Positions 1 through 6,908 of a stretch of DNA of 16,270 bases are shown one piece after another. The translations under genes and the position numbers were made by a program. Every line of letters starts with the position of its first letter. The stretch's first letter is position 1. The DNA comes from Acidimicrobiia bacterium (GTDB lineage Bacteria; Actinomycetota; Acidimicrobiia; Acidimicrobiales; Ilumatobacteraceae), in assembly GCA_013821025.1 (NCBI GenBank), contig JACDHN010000011.1:1-16270 (forward strand), given 5' to 3'. The notes beneath the pieces are model-generated. The model was not told the DNA's origin, did no database searches, and saw only the letters and a program-made list of their open reading frames with translations.

Positions 1-219
1 CTTGGCCGTGACCGTCTTCTTGGCCGGCGCCGCCTTCTTGGCGGGTGCCTGCTTGGCGGGTGCCTGCTTGGCGGGTGCCTTCTTGGCGGGTGCCTTCTTG
101 GCGGGTGCCTTCTTGGCGGGTGCCTGCTTGGCGGGTGCCTGCTTGGCGGGTGCCTGCTTGGCGGGTGCCTTCTTGGCGGGTGCCTTCTTCGCCGATCCGG
201 ACGTGCGAGTTGCGGCCAT
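1..219 (-). CDS. Lys/Ala/Pro-rich N-terminus of probable TraR/DksA-type zinc finger protein (partial, 3' end outside window)
   Basis: Only the first 73 codons are present. They start at ATG 219 behind an AGGAG Shine-Dalgarno 8 nt upstream and 36 bp after the ileS stop. The visible protein begins MAATRTSGSA and then consists of ten pentapeptides KKAPA or KQAPA (residues 11-60), followed by KKAAPAKKTVTAK. This is a basic, unstructured tail of the kind found on nucleic-acid-binding proteins. No folded domain is reached, so the family cannot be read directly. In streptomycetes the gene after ileS encodes a TraR/DksA C4 zinc finger protein with a Lys/Ala-rich N-terminal extension, followed by lspA and rluD. 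Position and N-terminal placement of the tail both fit that. An HU-like protein is less likely, because actinobacterial HU tails of this type are C-terminal. The gene is certain, its family is inferred from context. Confidence 0.6.
   Translation of the reverse strand, partial: MAATRTSGSAKKAPAKKAPAKQAPAKQAPAKQAPAKKAPAKKAPAKKAPAKQAPAKQAPAKKAAPAKKTVTAK
40..189 (-). repeat. Ten-copy perfect 15-bp tandem repeat inside a coding region
   Basis: Ten head-to-tail copies of AAGAAGGCACCCGCC (minus strand) code for KKAPA. The only variation is the first base of the second codon, AAG or CAG, giving Lys or Gln. In gene order the units read K, K, Q, Q, Q, K, K, K, Q, Q. All other 14 bases are identical in all ten units, including third codon positions. 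This points to recent slippage or unequal exchange more than to old conserved protein repeats. Because the unit is 15 bp, length changes keep the reading frame. Confidence 0.95.
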
Positions 220-227
220 GTTCTTCG

Positions 228-232
228 CTCCT
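228..232 (-). promoter_or_regulatory. Shine-Dalgarno of the gene downstream of ileS
   Basis: AGGAG on the minus strand, 8 nt before ATG 219. It fixes the start of the Lys/Ala-rich gene and shows that the minus strand, not the plus strand, is coding here. It lies in the 36-bp gap after the ileS stop. Confidence 0.75.
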
Positions 233-255
233 ACGGGTTCGGGAACCGCCGGACT

Positions 256-3200
256 CTAGCGCCGGCGCAACCAGAAGCGCAGTTCGAGCTCGTCGTCGCC
301 GTGCGCCGCCAGCGAGGCAGCGTCGTCGGGCTCCCTCTCCGTCATGCTGACGGCCAACACCTCCTCGGCGATGAGGTCCCGGTGGCGCGCGACGGCCTCG
401 GCGGAAGCCCCACTGGCATCTAGCCACAAGTCGATGCGGTCGGTCACGTCGAGGCCACCCGACTTGCGCGCCTCCTGGATCGACCTGGCGATCTCTCTGG
501 CCAGCCCGGCGAGGCGCAGCTCGGGCGTGACGTTCACGTCCAGGGCCAACGTCTCACCCGAGTCGTTGACCACTGACCAGCCGTGCCGCGGCCGCTCGGA
601 GACGACCACATCGTTAGCGGAGATCTCCACGTCCTCGCCCTCCACGCTCACCGAGGCGGTGCCGTGGCCGGACACGGCCGGGGCCAGCGCGCCATGGTCG
701 GCGGCGGCGATGGCGGCGGCCACGACCTGCGTGCGGGCCCCGAAGCGGGCACCGAGGGCGCGAAAGTTCGCCTTCACGGCGAAGTCCACCAGTCCGTCTC
801 CTCCCGACAGCGGCTCCAGCTCGCCGACGTTCAGTTCTGCCGCCACCTCGCCACGCAGCTCGTCACCGAGCCGGTGATAGCTCGACGAGGTGATCATCGC
901 CCGGCGCAGCGGCTGGCGGGTCTTCACCTTGGCCTCTGCCCGCGCCGCTCGGCCCAGTTCCACGAGTCGCCTGGCCAGCGCCACGGCGCTGTCCAGGTCC
1001 TTGTCGCCCAGCGCCACGTCGGCCGCCGGCCACGAGGCCAGGTGGACGGACTCGGGACCACCCGGGTCGACAGGGTGGATGACGTCCTGCCACACCTTCT
1101 CGGTCACGAACGGCACGAGTGGAGCCATCAGCCGGGTGAGCGTGTCGAGCGCGTCGTGCAGTGTTCGCAGCGCCGCCGGGTCGCCGGTCCAGAACCGGCG
1201 CCTGGAGCGCCGCACGTACCAGTTCGAGAGGTCATCGATGAACGCCGCCAGCACGCTGCCGGCTCGCAGCGTGTCGAACGTCTCGAGTGCCGCCGTCACG
1301 GTGACGACGACGTCGGCAGTACGTGACACCAGCCACCGGTCGAGCACCGGTCGCCTCACCGGCTCCGGGTCGTCCTCCGACGGCGCCCATCGGGCGATCC
1401 GGGCGTACAAGACCTGGAACGACACCGTGTTCCAATACGTGAGGAAGACCTTGCGCACCGTTTCGGCGATCGTGGCGTGGGCGATGCGACGGGCCGCCCA
1501 CGGCGACCCTCCTGCGAGCATGAACCACCGCACGGCGTCGGCGCCGTGCTGGTCCATCAACGGCACCGGCAGCAGGATGTTGCCGAGGTGCTTGGACATC
1601 CTTCGCCCGTCGTCGGCGAGGATCAGCCCCAGGCACAGCACATTGCGATACGACGACCGTTCGAACACCAACGTGCCGATGGCCATCAGCGTGTAGAACC
1701 AACCCCTGGTCTGGTCGATGGCCTCGCAGATGAAGTCGGCCGGGTAGGTGCTGGTGAACCTCTCGGCGCTGCCGGGCAGGAGGGGGTAGCCCCACTGGGC
1801 GAACGGCATCGATCCGGAGTCGAACCAGCCGTCGATCACCTGCGGTACCCGACGGGCCTCCTGGCCGCACGTCGGGCAGGCGAACGTCACGTCATCGATG
1901 TACGGGCGGTGCGGGTCGACCTGCGATTGGTCTGCTCCCGTCAGCTCACCGAGCCGGGCACGCGATTCGACGCACACCAGGTGATCGTCGGCGCATCGCC
2001 AGATCGGCAGCGGTGTGCCCCAATAGCGGTCGCGCGACAGCGCCCAGTCGATGTTGTTGCGCAGCCAGTCGCCGTAGCGCCCCCACTTGATCGTCTCTGG
2101 GTACCAGTTGGTGGCCTCGTTCTCGCCCAGTAGCGCATCTTTGATCGCCGTGGTGCGGATGTACCACGACGGCCGGGCGTAGTACATCAGCGGTGTATGG
2201 CACCGCCAGCAGTGCGGATAGGAGTGCTCGTACGGTTCGTCACGGAACAGCCGGCCCCGTGCCCGGAGGTCCTCGATCAGCAGCGGGTCGGCGGTCTTGA
2301 AGAATGCTCCGCCGACCAGATCGAGCACTTCTGAGAAGTGGCCGTCCTCCTGCATCGGGTTGACCACCGGGAGCCCGTACCGTCTGGCGACCTCCATGTC
2401 CTCAGCCCCGAAGGCCGGCGACTGGTGCACCAGCCCGGTGCCGTCCTCGACACTGACGTAATCGGCGACCACCACAGTCAGCGACGGCGCCGGCATCTCC
2501 ACCAGCTCGAAGGGACGCTGGTACGACCAACCCTCCATGTCGGCTCCTGAGAATCGCTCCCCGGTCGGGGTCCATCCCTCACCGGTGGCGTGCCGCACCA
2601 GCGGTTCGGCAACTACCAGCACCTCGACGGTGTCGGTCACCGCCACGTACGTGACCTCGGGGTTGACGGCAACGGCGGTGTTGGACACGAGTGTCCAGGG
2701 CGTCGTCGTCCACACCAGCAACGATGCCGATCCCGCCAGCGGCCCAGACGTCAGCGGGAACCGCACATACACCGAAGGATCGACGATGGTCTCGTACCCT
2801 TGGGCCAGCTCGTGGTCCGACAGCGCCGTGCCACACCGTGGGCAGTACGGGCCGACGCGGAAGTCTTCGACCAGCAGGCCCTTGTCGAAGATCTGCGCCA
2901 GCGCCCACCAGACGCTGTCGATGTACTCGGGGTCCATGGTGCGGTACGCCTGGTCCATGTCGACCCAGTAGCCCATGCGCTCGGTCAGCTCGGTGAACGC
3001 ATCGACGTTACGCAGCACCGACTCGCGGCACTTGGCGTTGAACTCAGCGATCCCGAACCGCTCGATGTCCTGCTTCCCCGAGAACCCGAGCTCGATCTCC
3101 ACCGCCAACTCGACAGGCAGACCGTGACAGTCCCACCCCGCCTTGCGGTCGACGCGCCGGCCCTGCATGGTCTTGAACCGTGGGAACACGTCCTTGAACA

Positions 3201-3411
3201 CCCTGGCCTCGACGTGGTGGGTGCCCGGCACGCCGTTGGCTGTCGGCGGGCCCTCGTAGAACGTCCACGGCTCGGCGTCGGCGCGCAGCGCCAGGCTCGT
3301 GGCGAACGTGCGCTGTGTACGCCACAGCTCCAAGATCTCCCGATCCATGGCCGGGAGATCGATGTGCGAAGGGACCGGGTTGTAACGGCGTTCGGGTGTC
3401 GGTTCGGTCAC
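256..3411 (-). CDS. ileS: Isoleucyl-tRNA synthetase, type 2 (IleRS2), with altered HIGH motif
   Basis: Cytoplasmic class I synthetase that charges tRNA-Ile with isoleucine and edits valine. The length of 1051 residues fits the long IleRS2 (eukaryote-like) form. In order: the HIGH region EGPPTANGVPGTHHVEAR (53-70) with GTHH at 63-66; a first Cys pair CPRC (190-193); the CP1 editing domain with WTTTPWT (234-240) and DGTGLVHQSPAFGAED (323-338); a second Cys pair CWRC (401-404); GWFDSGSMPF (528-537), with a third Cys pair just before it at 512 and 515; the KMSKS-equivalent RMSKH (604-608); then the helical anticodon-binding region. The GTG start overlaps the divIVA stop by 4 bp (GTGA); no Shine-Dalgarno is evident, so coupling to divIVA is likely. 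IleRS2 enzymes are known for low mupirocin sensitivity. The unusual point is GTHH in place of the HxGH-type signature. Confidence 0.97.
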   Translation of the reverse strand: MTEPTPERRYNPVPSHIDLPAMDREILELWRTQRTFATSLALRADAEPWTFYEGPPTANGVPGTHHVEARVFKDVFPRFKTMQGRRVDRKAGWDCHGLPVELAVEIELGFSGKQDIERFGIAEFNAKCRESVLRNVDAFTELTERMGYWVDMDQAYRTMDPEYIDSVWWALAQIFDKGLLVEDFRVGPYCPRCGTALSDHELAQGYETIVDPSVYVRFPLTSGPLAGSASLLVWTTTPWTLVSNTAVAVNPEVTYVAVTDTVEVLVVAEPLVRHATGEGWTPTGERFSGADMEGWSYQRPFELVEMPAPSLTVVVADYVSVEDGTGLVHQSPAFGAEDMEVARRYGLPVVNPMQEDGHFSEVLDLVGGAFFKTADPLLIEDLRARGRLFRDEPYEHSYPHCWRCHTPLMYYARPSWYIRTTAIKDALLGENEATNWYPETIKWGRYGDWLRNNIDWALSRDRYWGTPLPIWRCADDHLVCVESRARLGELTGADQSQVDPHRPYIDDVTFACPTCGQEARRVPQVIDGWFDSGSMPFAQWGYPLLPGSAERFTSTYPADFICEAIDQTRGWFYTLMAIGTLVFERSSYRNVLCLGLILADDGRRMSKHLGNILLPVPLMDQHGADAVRWFMLAGGSPWAARRIAHATIAETVRKVFLTYWNTVSFQVLYARIARWAPSEDDPEPVRRPVLDRWLVSRTADVVVTVTAALETFDTLRAGSVLAAFIDDLSNWYVRRSRRRFWTGDPAALRTLHDALDTLTRLMAPLVPFVTEKVWQDVIHPVDPGGPESVHLASWPAADVALGDKDLDSAVALARRLVELGRAARAEAKVKTRQPLRRAMITSSSYHRLGDELRGEVAAELNVGELEPLSGGDGLVDFAVKANFRALGARFGARTQVVAAAIAAADHGALAPAVSGHGTASVSVEGEDVEISANDVVVSERPRHGWSVVNDSGETLALDVNVTPELRLAGLAREIARSIQEARKSGGLDVTDRIDLWLDASGASAEAVARHRDLIAEEVLAVSMTEREPDDAASLAAHGDDELELRFWLRRR

Positions 3412-4331
3412 GAACGTTGCTCGGGAAACATGGAATCCGCCCTAGGCGATGTTCCCGACGGCGTGGAGTCGACATCGCCGTCATTCGTTGCGGTGGCCGT
3501 CGGTTCGGCCGTGTCGGAATCCGCCGTGCCGGAGTCCGCCGTGCCGGCATCGGCGCTGTCGTCGCTCGAGAACGTGTCGTGCGGCTGGGTGTCGTCCTCA
3601 TCGACCTCATCGTCTGCGTCGTCAGCGTGGTCGTCGGCGTTTGCCGAACCAGCGCCAGCGTTTCCGGCTGCCGACAGCAACGGGCGATGCACGGCGCCGA
3701 GACCGCCTGGTACCCGGTCGACCATCTCCGACAGCACGGTGGCCGACTCGCGGATCCGCTCGCGCTGTTCGATCAGGAACGCCTCGAGGTGGTCGACGTC
3801 GGATTCGAGGAAGTCGCGGCGGGCGTTGAGCGCCTGTACCTCGGACTCGACGTTGTCGCCCTCGCCCTCGCCGGCCCGGCGGGCCTCGTCCTTGGAGTCC
3901 TGGATCAACTGATCGGCCAGCACCTGCGCCTGGTCGAGCGATTGGCTGGCATCGTCTCGAGCGGCGCTCAGGATCCGCTCAGCTTCGGCGTTCGCCTCGG
4001 CGACCGTGACGTCGGCGGTGCGCTGGGCCAGCAGCAAGGTACGACTGATGGTCTCGGTCTCGTCGACAGACGCGGCGATCGTCGATGGATCTTCGACGAC
4101 GTCGACTCCGCCGCCGCCGGTGGCGCTCGCCCGCTGCTCGCCCGCTTGTGACAGCTCCTGCAACCGGGCTACCGCAGCGCGGGCCCTGGCCTCCATCGCC
4201 GTGGTGTCGTTCTGCGCCGCCTCCAAAGCGGTCGCCACTTCCTGCACGAAGGCGTTGACCTCGCCCGAGTCGTAGCCCTTCTTGACCGTCGAGAACGCAA
4301 TGGACCGCACTCGCTGAGGGCTCATCTCCAT
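3408..4331 (-). CDS. divIVA: DivIVA/Wag31-like polar growth and septum protein
   Basis: Coiled-coil protein that binds curved membrane at poles and septa and recruits cell wall machinery; in actinobacteria it directs polar growth. With ATG 4331 as start it has 307 residues. The N-terminal DivIVA domain is clear: MEMSPQRVRSIAF, then KKGYDSGEVNAFVQEV (17-32). Helical, Ala/Glu-rich coiled-coil segments run from about 28-65 and 92-205. From about 230 to the end is an acidic Asp/Ser/Thr tail, including three 15-bp repeats coding DAGTA, DSGTA and DSDTA. A TTG at 4340 would add three residues and has a better placed AGGG, and ATG 4325 is also possible; 4331 gives the usual M-x-hydrophobic-S-P opening. 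It lies 43 bp after sepF with no yggT between, and its stop overlaps the ileS start. Confidence 0.93.
   Translation of the reverse strand: MEMSPQRVRSIAFSTVKKGYDSGEVNAFVQEVATALEAAQNDTTAMEARARAAVARLQELSQAGEQRASATGGGGVDVVEDPSTIAASVDETETISRTLLLAQRTADVTVAEANAEAERILSAARDDASQSLDQAQVLADQLIQDSKDEARRAGEGEGDNVESEVQALNARRDFLESDVDHLEAFLIEQRERIRESATVLSEMVDRVPGGLGAVHRPLLSAAGNAGAGSANADDHADDADDEVDEDDTQPHDTFSSDDSADAGTADSGTADSDTAEPTATATNDGDVDSTPSGTSPRADSMFPEQRS
3507..3551 (-). repeat. Three 15-bp repeats in the DivIVA acidic tail
   Basis: Three imperfect 15-bp units code for DAGTA, DSGTA and DSDTA (residues 261-275 of DivIVA). They lie in a low-complexity acidic tail and are in frame. The unit length is the same as in the Lys/Ala repeat at the left end of the window, but the sequences are unrelated. 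Confidence 0.8.
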
Positions 4332-4374
4332 GAGCGCCAACGATAGCCCTACGACCTCGCGGGCCGCGGGAAGG

Positions 4375-4962
4375 TCACTCGTAGCCGTGGCCGTCGTTGC
4401 GAGGCCTGATGGCGGGCGGCTTGAGTAGGTAGACGCCCGTCGCCACCTTCTCCATCGAGCCGTCGAGGGCGTAACAGATGCCGCTGGCGAAGTCGATCAG
4501 ACGCCTGGCCACGTCGCGCTCGGTGGCCTCCAGGTTCATGATCACCGGTAGCCCGTCCTTGAACTTGTCCGCAACCTCCTGCGCCTCGTCGAAGCGTCTG
4601 GGCCGCACGGCGTGGGGTTCGGTGCTCGACGGCGGACCGGTCGAGAAGGCTCGGCTGCCCTGCGGGGGAGGCGGTGGCCCCCCACGCGGATCGGAGCGCA
4701 CGTTGACGGTCGGGTCACCGACGACGGCGGAGCGACTGCCGCGACTGCCGCCCTCGGCGTCGCGCGACGGGTAGCTCGGACGCGACTGGAGCGTGCGCAC
4801 GTCGCCACCCGGCTCGTCCGGGTAACCGCTCTGGCGTCGAGCGTCGGGCGCCCGCCGAGCGCGAGGAGCTCGCTCGTCGGCCGGCGCGTTGGCGTCGCCG
4901 CCGTCGTAGGCGTCGTCAGGACCGAGGCCCAGGTAATCCATGGTCTTCTTCCACAGCGACAT
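4375..4962 (-). CDS. sepF: SepF, membrane anchor of the FtsZ ring
   Basis: Peripheral membrane protein that binds the FtsZ C-terminal peptide and tethers the Z ring to the membrane; it replaces FtsA, which actinobacteria lack. It has 195 residues. The N-terminus MSLWKKTMDYLGLG is the typical amphipathic membrane-binding helix. Residues about 15-120 are a long Arg/Pro/Gly/Ser-rich disordered linker. The SepF fold (DUF552) runs about 123-184: RFDEAQEVADKFKDGLPVIM, NLEATERDVARRLIDFASG and YALDGSMEKVATGVYLLKPP. ATG 4962 is set by AGGAGG six bases upstream. It stands 36 bp after the YggS gene and close to ftsZ, as in other actinobacteria. The FtsZ in this window keeps a DVPSFLK-type tail, the expected binding partner. 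Confidence 0.96.
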   Translation of the reverse strand: MSLWKKTMDYLGLGPDDAYDGGDANAPADERAPRARRAPDARRQSGYPDEPGGDVRTLQSRPSYPSRDAEGGSRGSRSAVVGDPTVNVRSDPRGGPPPPPQGSRAFSTGPPSSTEPHAVRPRRFDEAQEVADKFKDGLPVIMNLEATERDVARRLIDFASGICYALDGSMEKVATGVYLLKPPAIRPRNDGHGYE

Positions 4963-4968
4963 CGAGTT

Positions 4969-4974
4969 CCTCCT
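4969..4974 (-). promoter_or_regulatory. Strong Shine-Dalgarno of sepF
   Basis: AGGAGG on the minus strand, six bases before ATG 4962. It sits in the 36-bp gap after the YggS gene, so sepF can be translated independently of its upstream neighbour. Confidence 0.8.
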
Positions 4975-4998
4975 CTTCGATGAGGCTATCGCAGCCGG

Positions 4999-5673
4999 TC
5001 ATTCGGCACGGTGACGCTCACCGAACAGCATCGTGCCGACCCGGATGTGGGTGGATCCCTCGGCGACGGCCAGCTCGTAGTCGCCCGACATCCCCATCGA
5101 GCACGATGCCAGCCCCAGCTCGTCGGCAAGCGTGCGTACAGCGCGGAACGCCGAGCGGCAGCGGTCGAGGTCTCCGCTCGTCGGGCCCATCGTCATCAAG
5201 CCGGTGACGTCGAGCCCGCCCTGGCGGGCCCGGTCGACGAGGGCTGCTGCGTCACCGGGCCGGCAGCCCGACTTCGTCTCCTCGCCAGTGGCGTTGACCT
5301 GGACCATTACACGGGCGCCGGGCGCCGCTCGCGCCACCCGGTCGACGATCGCAGGACGATCGAGCGTCTCCCACACGTCGACCGTGCCGGCGAGGGGGCG
5401 AACCTTGTTCGACTGCACGTGGCCGATGAAGTGCACATCAGGTCGTCTTGCAGCGAGCGCCTCGAGGACCGAGGACTTGGCCACCAGCTCTTGAGCGTAG
5501 TTCTCGCCGATCGCCGAGCAGCCGGCCTCGACCGCAGCTCGGATCACGTCGGCCGGAAACGCTTTCGTGACGGCGACGATGGTCACGTGGCGAGCGCCGA
5601 GGACGTCGAGGCGCGACCGCATGGCGCCGAGCCTGTCGGCGATCGTCGCCACGCTCGGAACGGCGGCCGGCAT
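4999..5673 (-). CDS. yggS: YggS/PLPBP-family pyridoxal phosphate homeostasis protein
   Basis: Single-domain, fold-type III PLP-binding protein of the alanine-racemase-like barrel group. It acts in B6 vitamer and amino acid balance, and no enzymatic reaction is established for the family. The length of 224 residues matches. Visible motifs are VAVTKAFP with the PLP lysine K37, IGENYAQELV (55-64), HFIGHVQSNK (81-90), SMGMSGDYELAV (192-203) and GSTHIRVGTMLFG (206-218), the last two forming the phosphate site. ATG 5673 lies 11 bp after the ftsZ stop without a strong Shine-Dalgarno, which suggests coupling to ftsZ. In many Gram-positive dcw clusters this gene sits between ftsZ and sepF, often with pgeF before it. 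Here pgeF is missing. Confidence 0.95.
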   Translation of the reverse strand: MPAAVPSVATIADRLGAMRSRLDVLGARHVTIVAVTKAFPADVIRAAVEAGCSAIGENYAQELVAKSSVLEALAARRPDVHFIGHVQSNKVRPLAGTVDVWETLDRPAIVDRVARAAPGARVMVQVNATGEETKSGCRPGDAAALVDRARQGGLDVTGLMTMGPTSGDLDRCRSAFRAVRTLADELGLASCSMGMSGDYELAVAEGSTHIRVGTMLFGERHRAE

Positions 5674-5684
5674 CGCCGATGGGA

Positions 5685-6773
5685 CTACTTGAGGAACGAG
5701 GGCACGTCGAACTCGTCGTCGTCGTCCTCGGCCAGCGGATCGGAGGCGGCGTCGTCGGGGAACAGTTCGGCGATGCGCCCTGACGCGCCGGGCTGGGACC
5801 GGTGCATGCCGGAGGGCTCGTCGATCCCGTCGAATCCGGCGGCGATCACCGTCACGCGCACCTCGTCACCGATCTCATCGTCGATCACAGTGCCGAAGAT
5901 GATGTTGGCCTCCGGGTGGGCGACGCCGTGGATGATCTCGGCGGCGGCGTTCATCTCGAACAGCCCCATGCTCGACGGTCCGGTGATGTTGAGCAGCACC
6001 CCCCGGGCGCCGTCGATCGCCGACTCCAGCAGCGGGCTGGAGATCGCGGACTTGGCAGCCGACACCGCTCGGTCGTCGCCGCTCGCCTGGCCGATGCCCA
6101 TCAGCGCCGAGCCGGCCTGAGACAGCACCGCCTTCACATCGGCGAAGTCCGTGTTGATGAGACCCGGCGTCGTGATCAGGTTCGTGATGCCCGAGACGCC
6201 CTGCAGCAGCACCTCGTCGGCCATCTTGAAGGCGTTGAGCACGCTCGTCTTCTCGTTGGCGACGGTGAGCAAGCGGTCGTTCGGGATGACGATCAGCGTG
6301 TCGACCTTCTCCTTCAGGCGCTGCACGCCGCTGTCGGCCTGGACGGCCCGACGGCGGCCCTCGAACGTGAACGGTCTCGTGACGACACCGATGGCTAGGG
6401 CGCCGGCAGCTCGCGTGATCTCGGCGATCACCGGTGCCGCGCCCGTTCCGGTGCCACCGCCCTCACCGGCGGTGATGAACACCAGGTCCGAGCCCTTGAT
6501 GATCTCGTCGATCTCCTCGTGGTGCGCCTCCGCCGCTGTGCGTCCCACCTCGGGGTCGCTCCCGGCTCCGAGCCCTCGAGTGAGGTCTCGTCCGATGTCG
6601 AGCTTGACGTCGGCGTCGCTCATCAGCAACGCCTGGGCGTCGGTGTTGATGGCGATGAACTCCACGCCCTTCAGGCCGGCATCGATCATGCGGTTGATGG
6701 CGTTGACGCCACCGCCGCCAACGCCGATCACTTTGATCACGGCCAGATAGTTCTGCGGTGAAGCAGGCATCAT
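5685..6773 (-). CDS. ftsZ: Cell division GTPase FtsZ
   Basis: Tubulin-like GTPase that polymerises into the Z ring. With ATG 6773 it has 362 residues. Visible motifs: IKVIGVGGGGVNAINRM (13-29); the tubulin signature AGEGGGTGTGAAP (102-114), where Glu replaces the Met common in other phyla, as in mycobacteria; RPFTFEGRRR (133-142); the T7 synergy loop NTDFADVK (207-214), which carries the catalytic Asp; and EVRVTVIAAGFDG (304-316). A short acidic linker of some 35 residues leads to the C-terminal peptide DEFDVPSFLK, the docking site for SepF. The start is decided by AGGAGG five bases upstream of tandem ATG codons (6773, 6770). The frame is open for 40 more codons upstream, but that part lacks FtsZ similarity. 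A 135-bp gap separates it from ftsQ, so it may have its own promoter. Confidence 0.97.
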   Translation of the reverse strand: MMPASPQNYLAVIKVIGVGGGGVNAINRMIDAGLKGVEFIAINTDAQALLMSDADVKLDIGRDLTRGLGAGSDPEVGRTAAEAHHEEIDEIIKGSDLVFITAGEGGGTGTGAAPVIAEITRAAGALAIGVVTRPFTFEGRRRAVQADSGVQRLKEKVDTLIVIPNDRLLTVANEKTSVLNAFKMADEVLLQGVSGITNLITTPGLINTDFADVKAVLSQAGSALMGIGQASGDDRAVSAAKSAISSPLLESAIDGARGVLLNITGPSSMGLFEMNAAAEIIHGVAHPEANIIFGTVIDDEIGDEVRVTVIAAGFDGIDEPSGMHRSQPGASGRIAELFPDDAASDPLAEDDDDEFDVPSFLK

Positions 6774-6908
6774 CGATACCTCCTGGCCCGAAGCCCGGTT
6801 GTCGTCGTAGAGAGGCGCACGCACCATGTTCGCATGTGGAATCGGCCAGGTTGGGGACTGTGTACGCGAGCCGCCGGTGGAGCGGTCAGGCATGCTATCA
6901 ACGGTCGA
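6774..6908 (-). other. ftsQ-ftsZ intergenic leader
   Basis: This 135-bp stretch is the longest gap between genes in the window; every other junction is 43 bp or less or an overlap. In other actinobacteria ftsZ promoters are known in this position, so a promoter here is plausible. I could not point to a convincing -35/-10 pair: TTGATA and TAGCAT occur near the ftsQ end, but not with proper spacing to partners. The FtsZ frame stays open through it, giving a 40-residue Arg/Pro-mixed peptide with no recognisable similarity. Confidence 0.45.
6779..6784 (-). promoter_or_regulatory. Strong Shine-Dalgarno of ftsZ
   Basis: AGGAGG on the minus strand, five bases before ATG 6773 and eight before ATG 6770. 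It decides the ftsZ start against the longer open frame that reaches 6893, and it agrees with the normal N-terminal length of FtsZ. Confidence 0.85.

Noticed and set aside
40..189. Possible CRISPR or regulatory direct-repeat array
   Set aside because: Units are contiguous 15-mers without spacers and are in frame with a credible coding sequence.
220..255. Terminator after ileS
   Set aside because: The 36-bp gap has no stem-loop followed by a T run and contains the Shine-Dalgarno of the next gene.
2..259. Plus-strand frame rich in LAGAF/LAGAC repeats that looks like a hydrophobic membrane protein
   Set aside because: It is the antisense of the KKAPA repeat; the minus-strand frame has a Shine-Dalgarno, a sensible start and the correct operon position.
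2590..3912. 440-codon plus-strand open frame across ileS and divIVA
   Set aside because: His/Arg/Asp-rich translation without any recognisable fold; typical antisense frame of GC-rich genes.
6774..6893. 40-residue N-terminal extension of FtsZ
   Set aside because: No similarity to FtsZ and it passes through a strong Shine-Dalgarno directly before tandem ATG codons at the normal start.
6869..6908. Sigma-70-type promoter with TTGATA or TAGCAT before ftsZ
   Set aside because: Neither hexamer has a partner at 16-19 bp spacing, so I kept only the general note on the gap.
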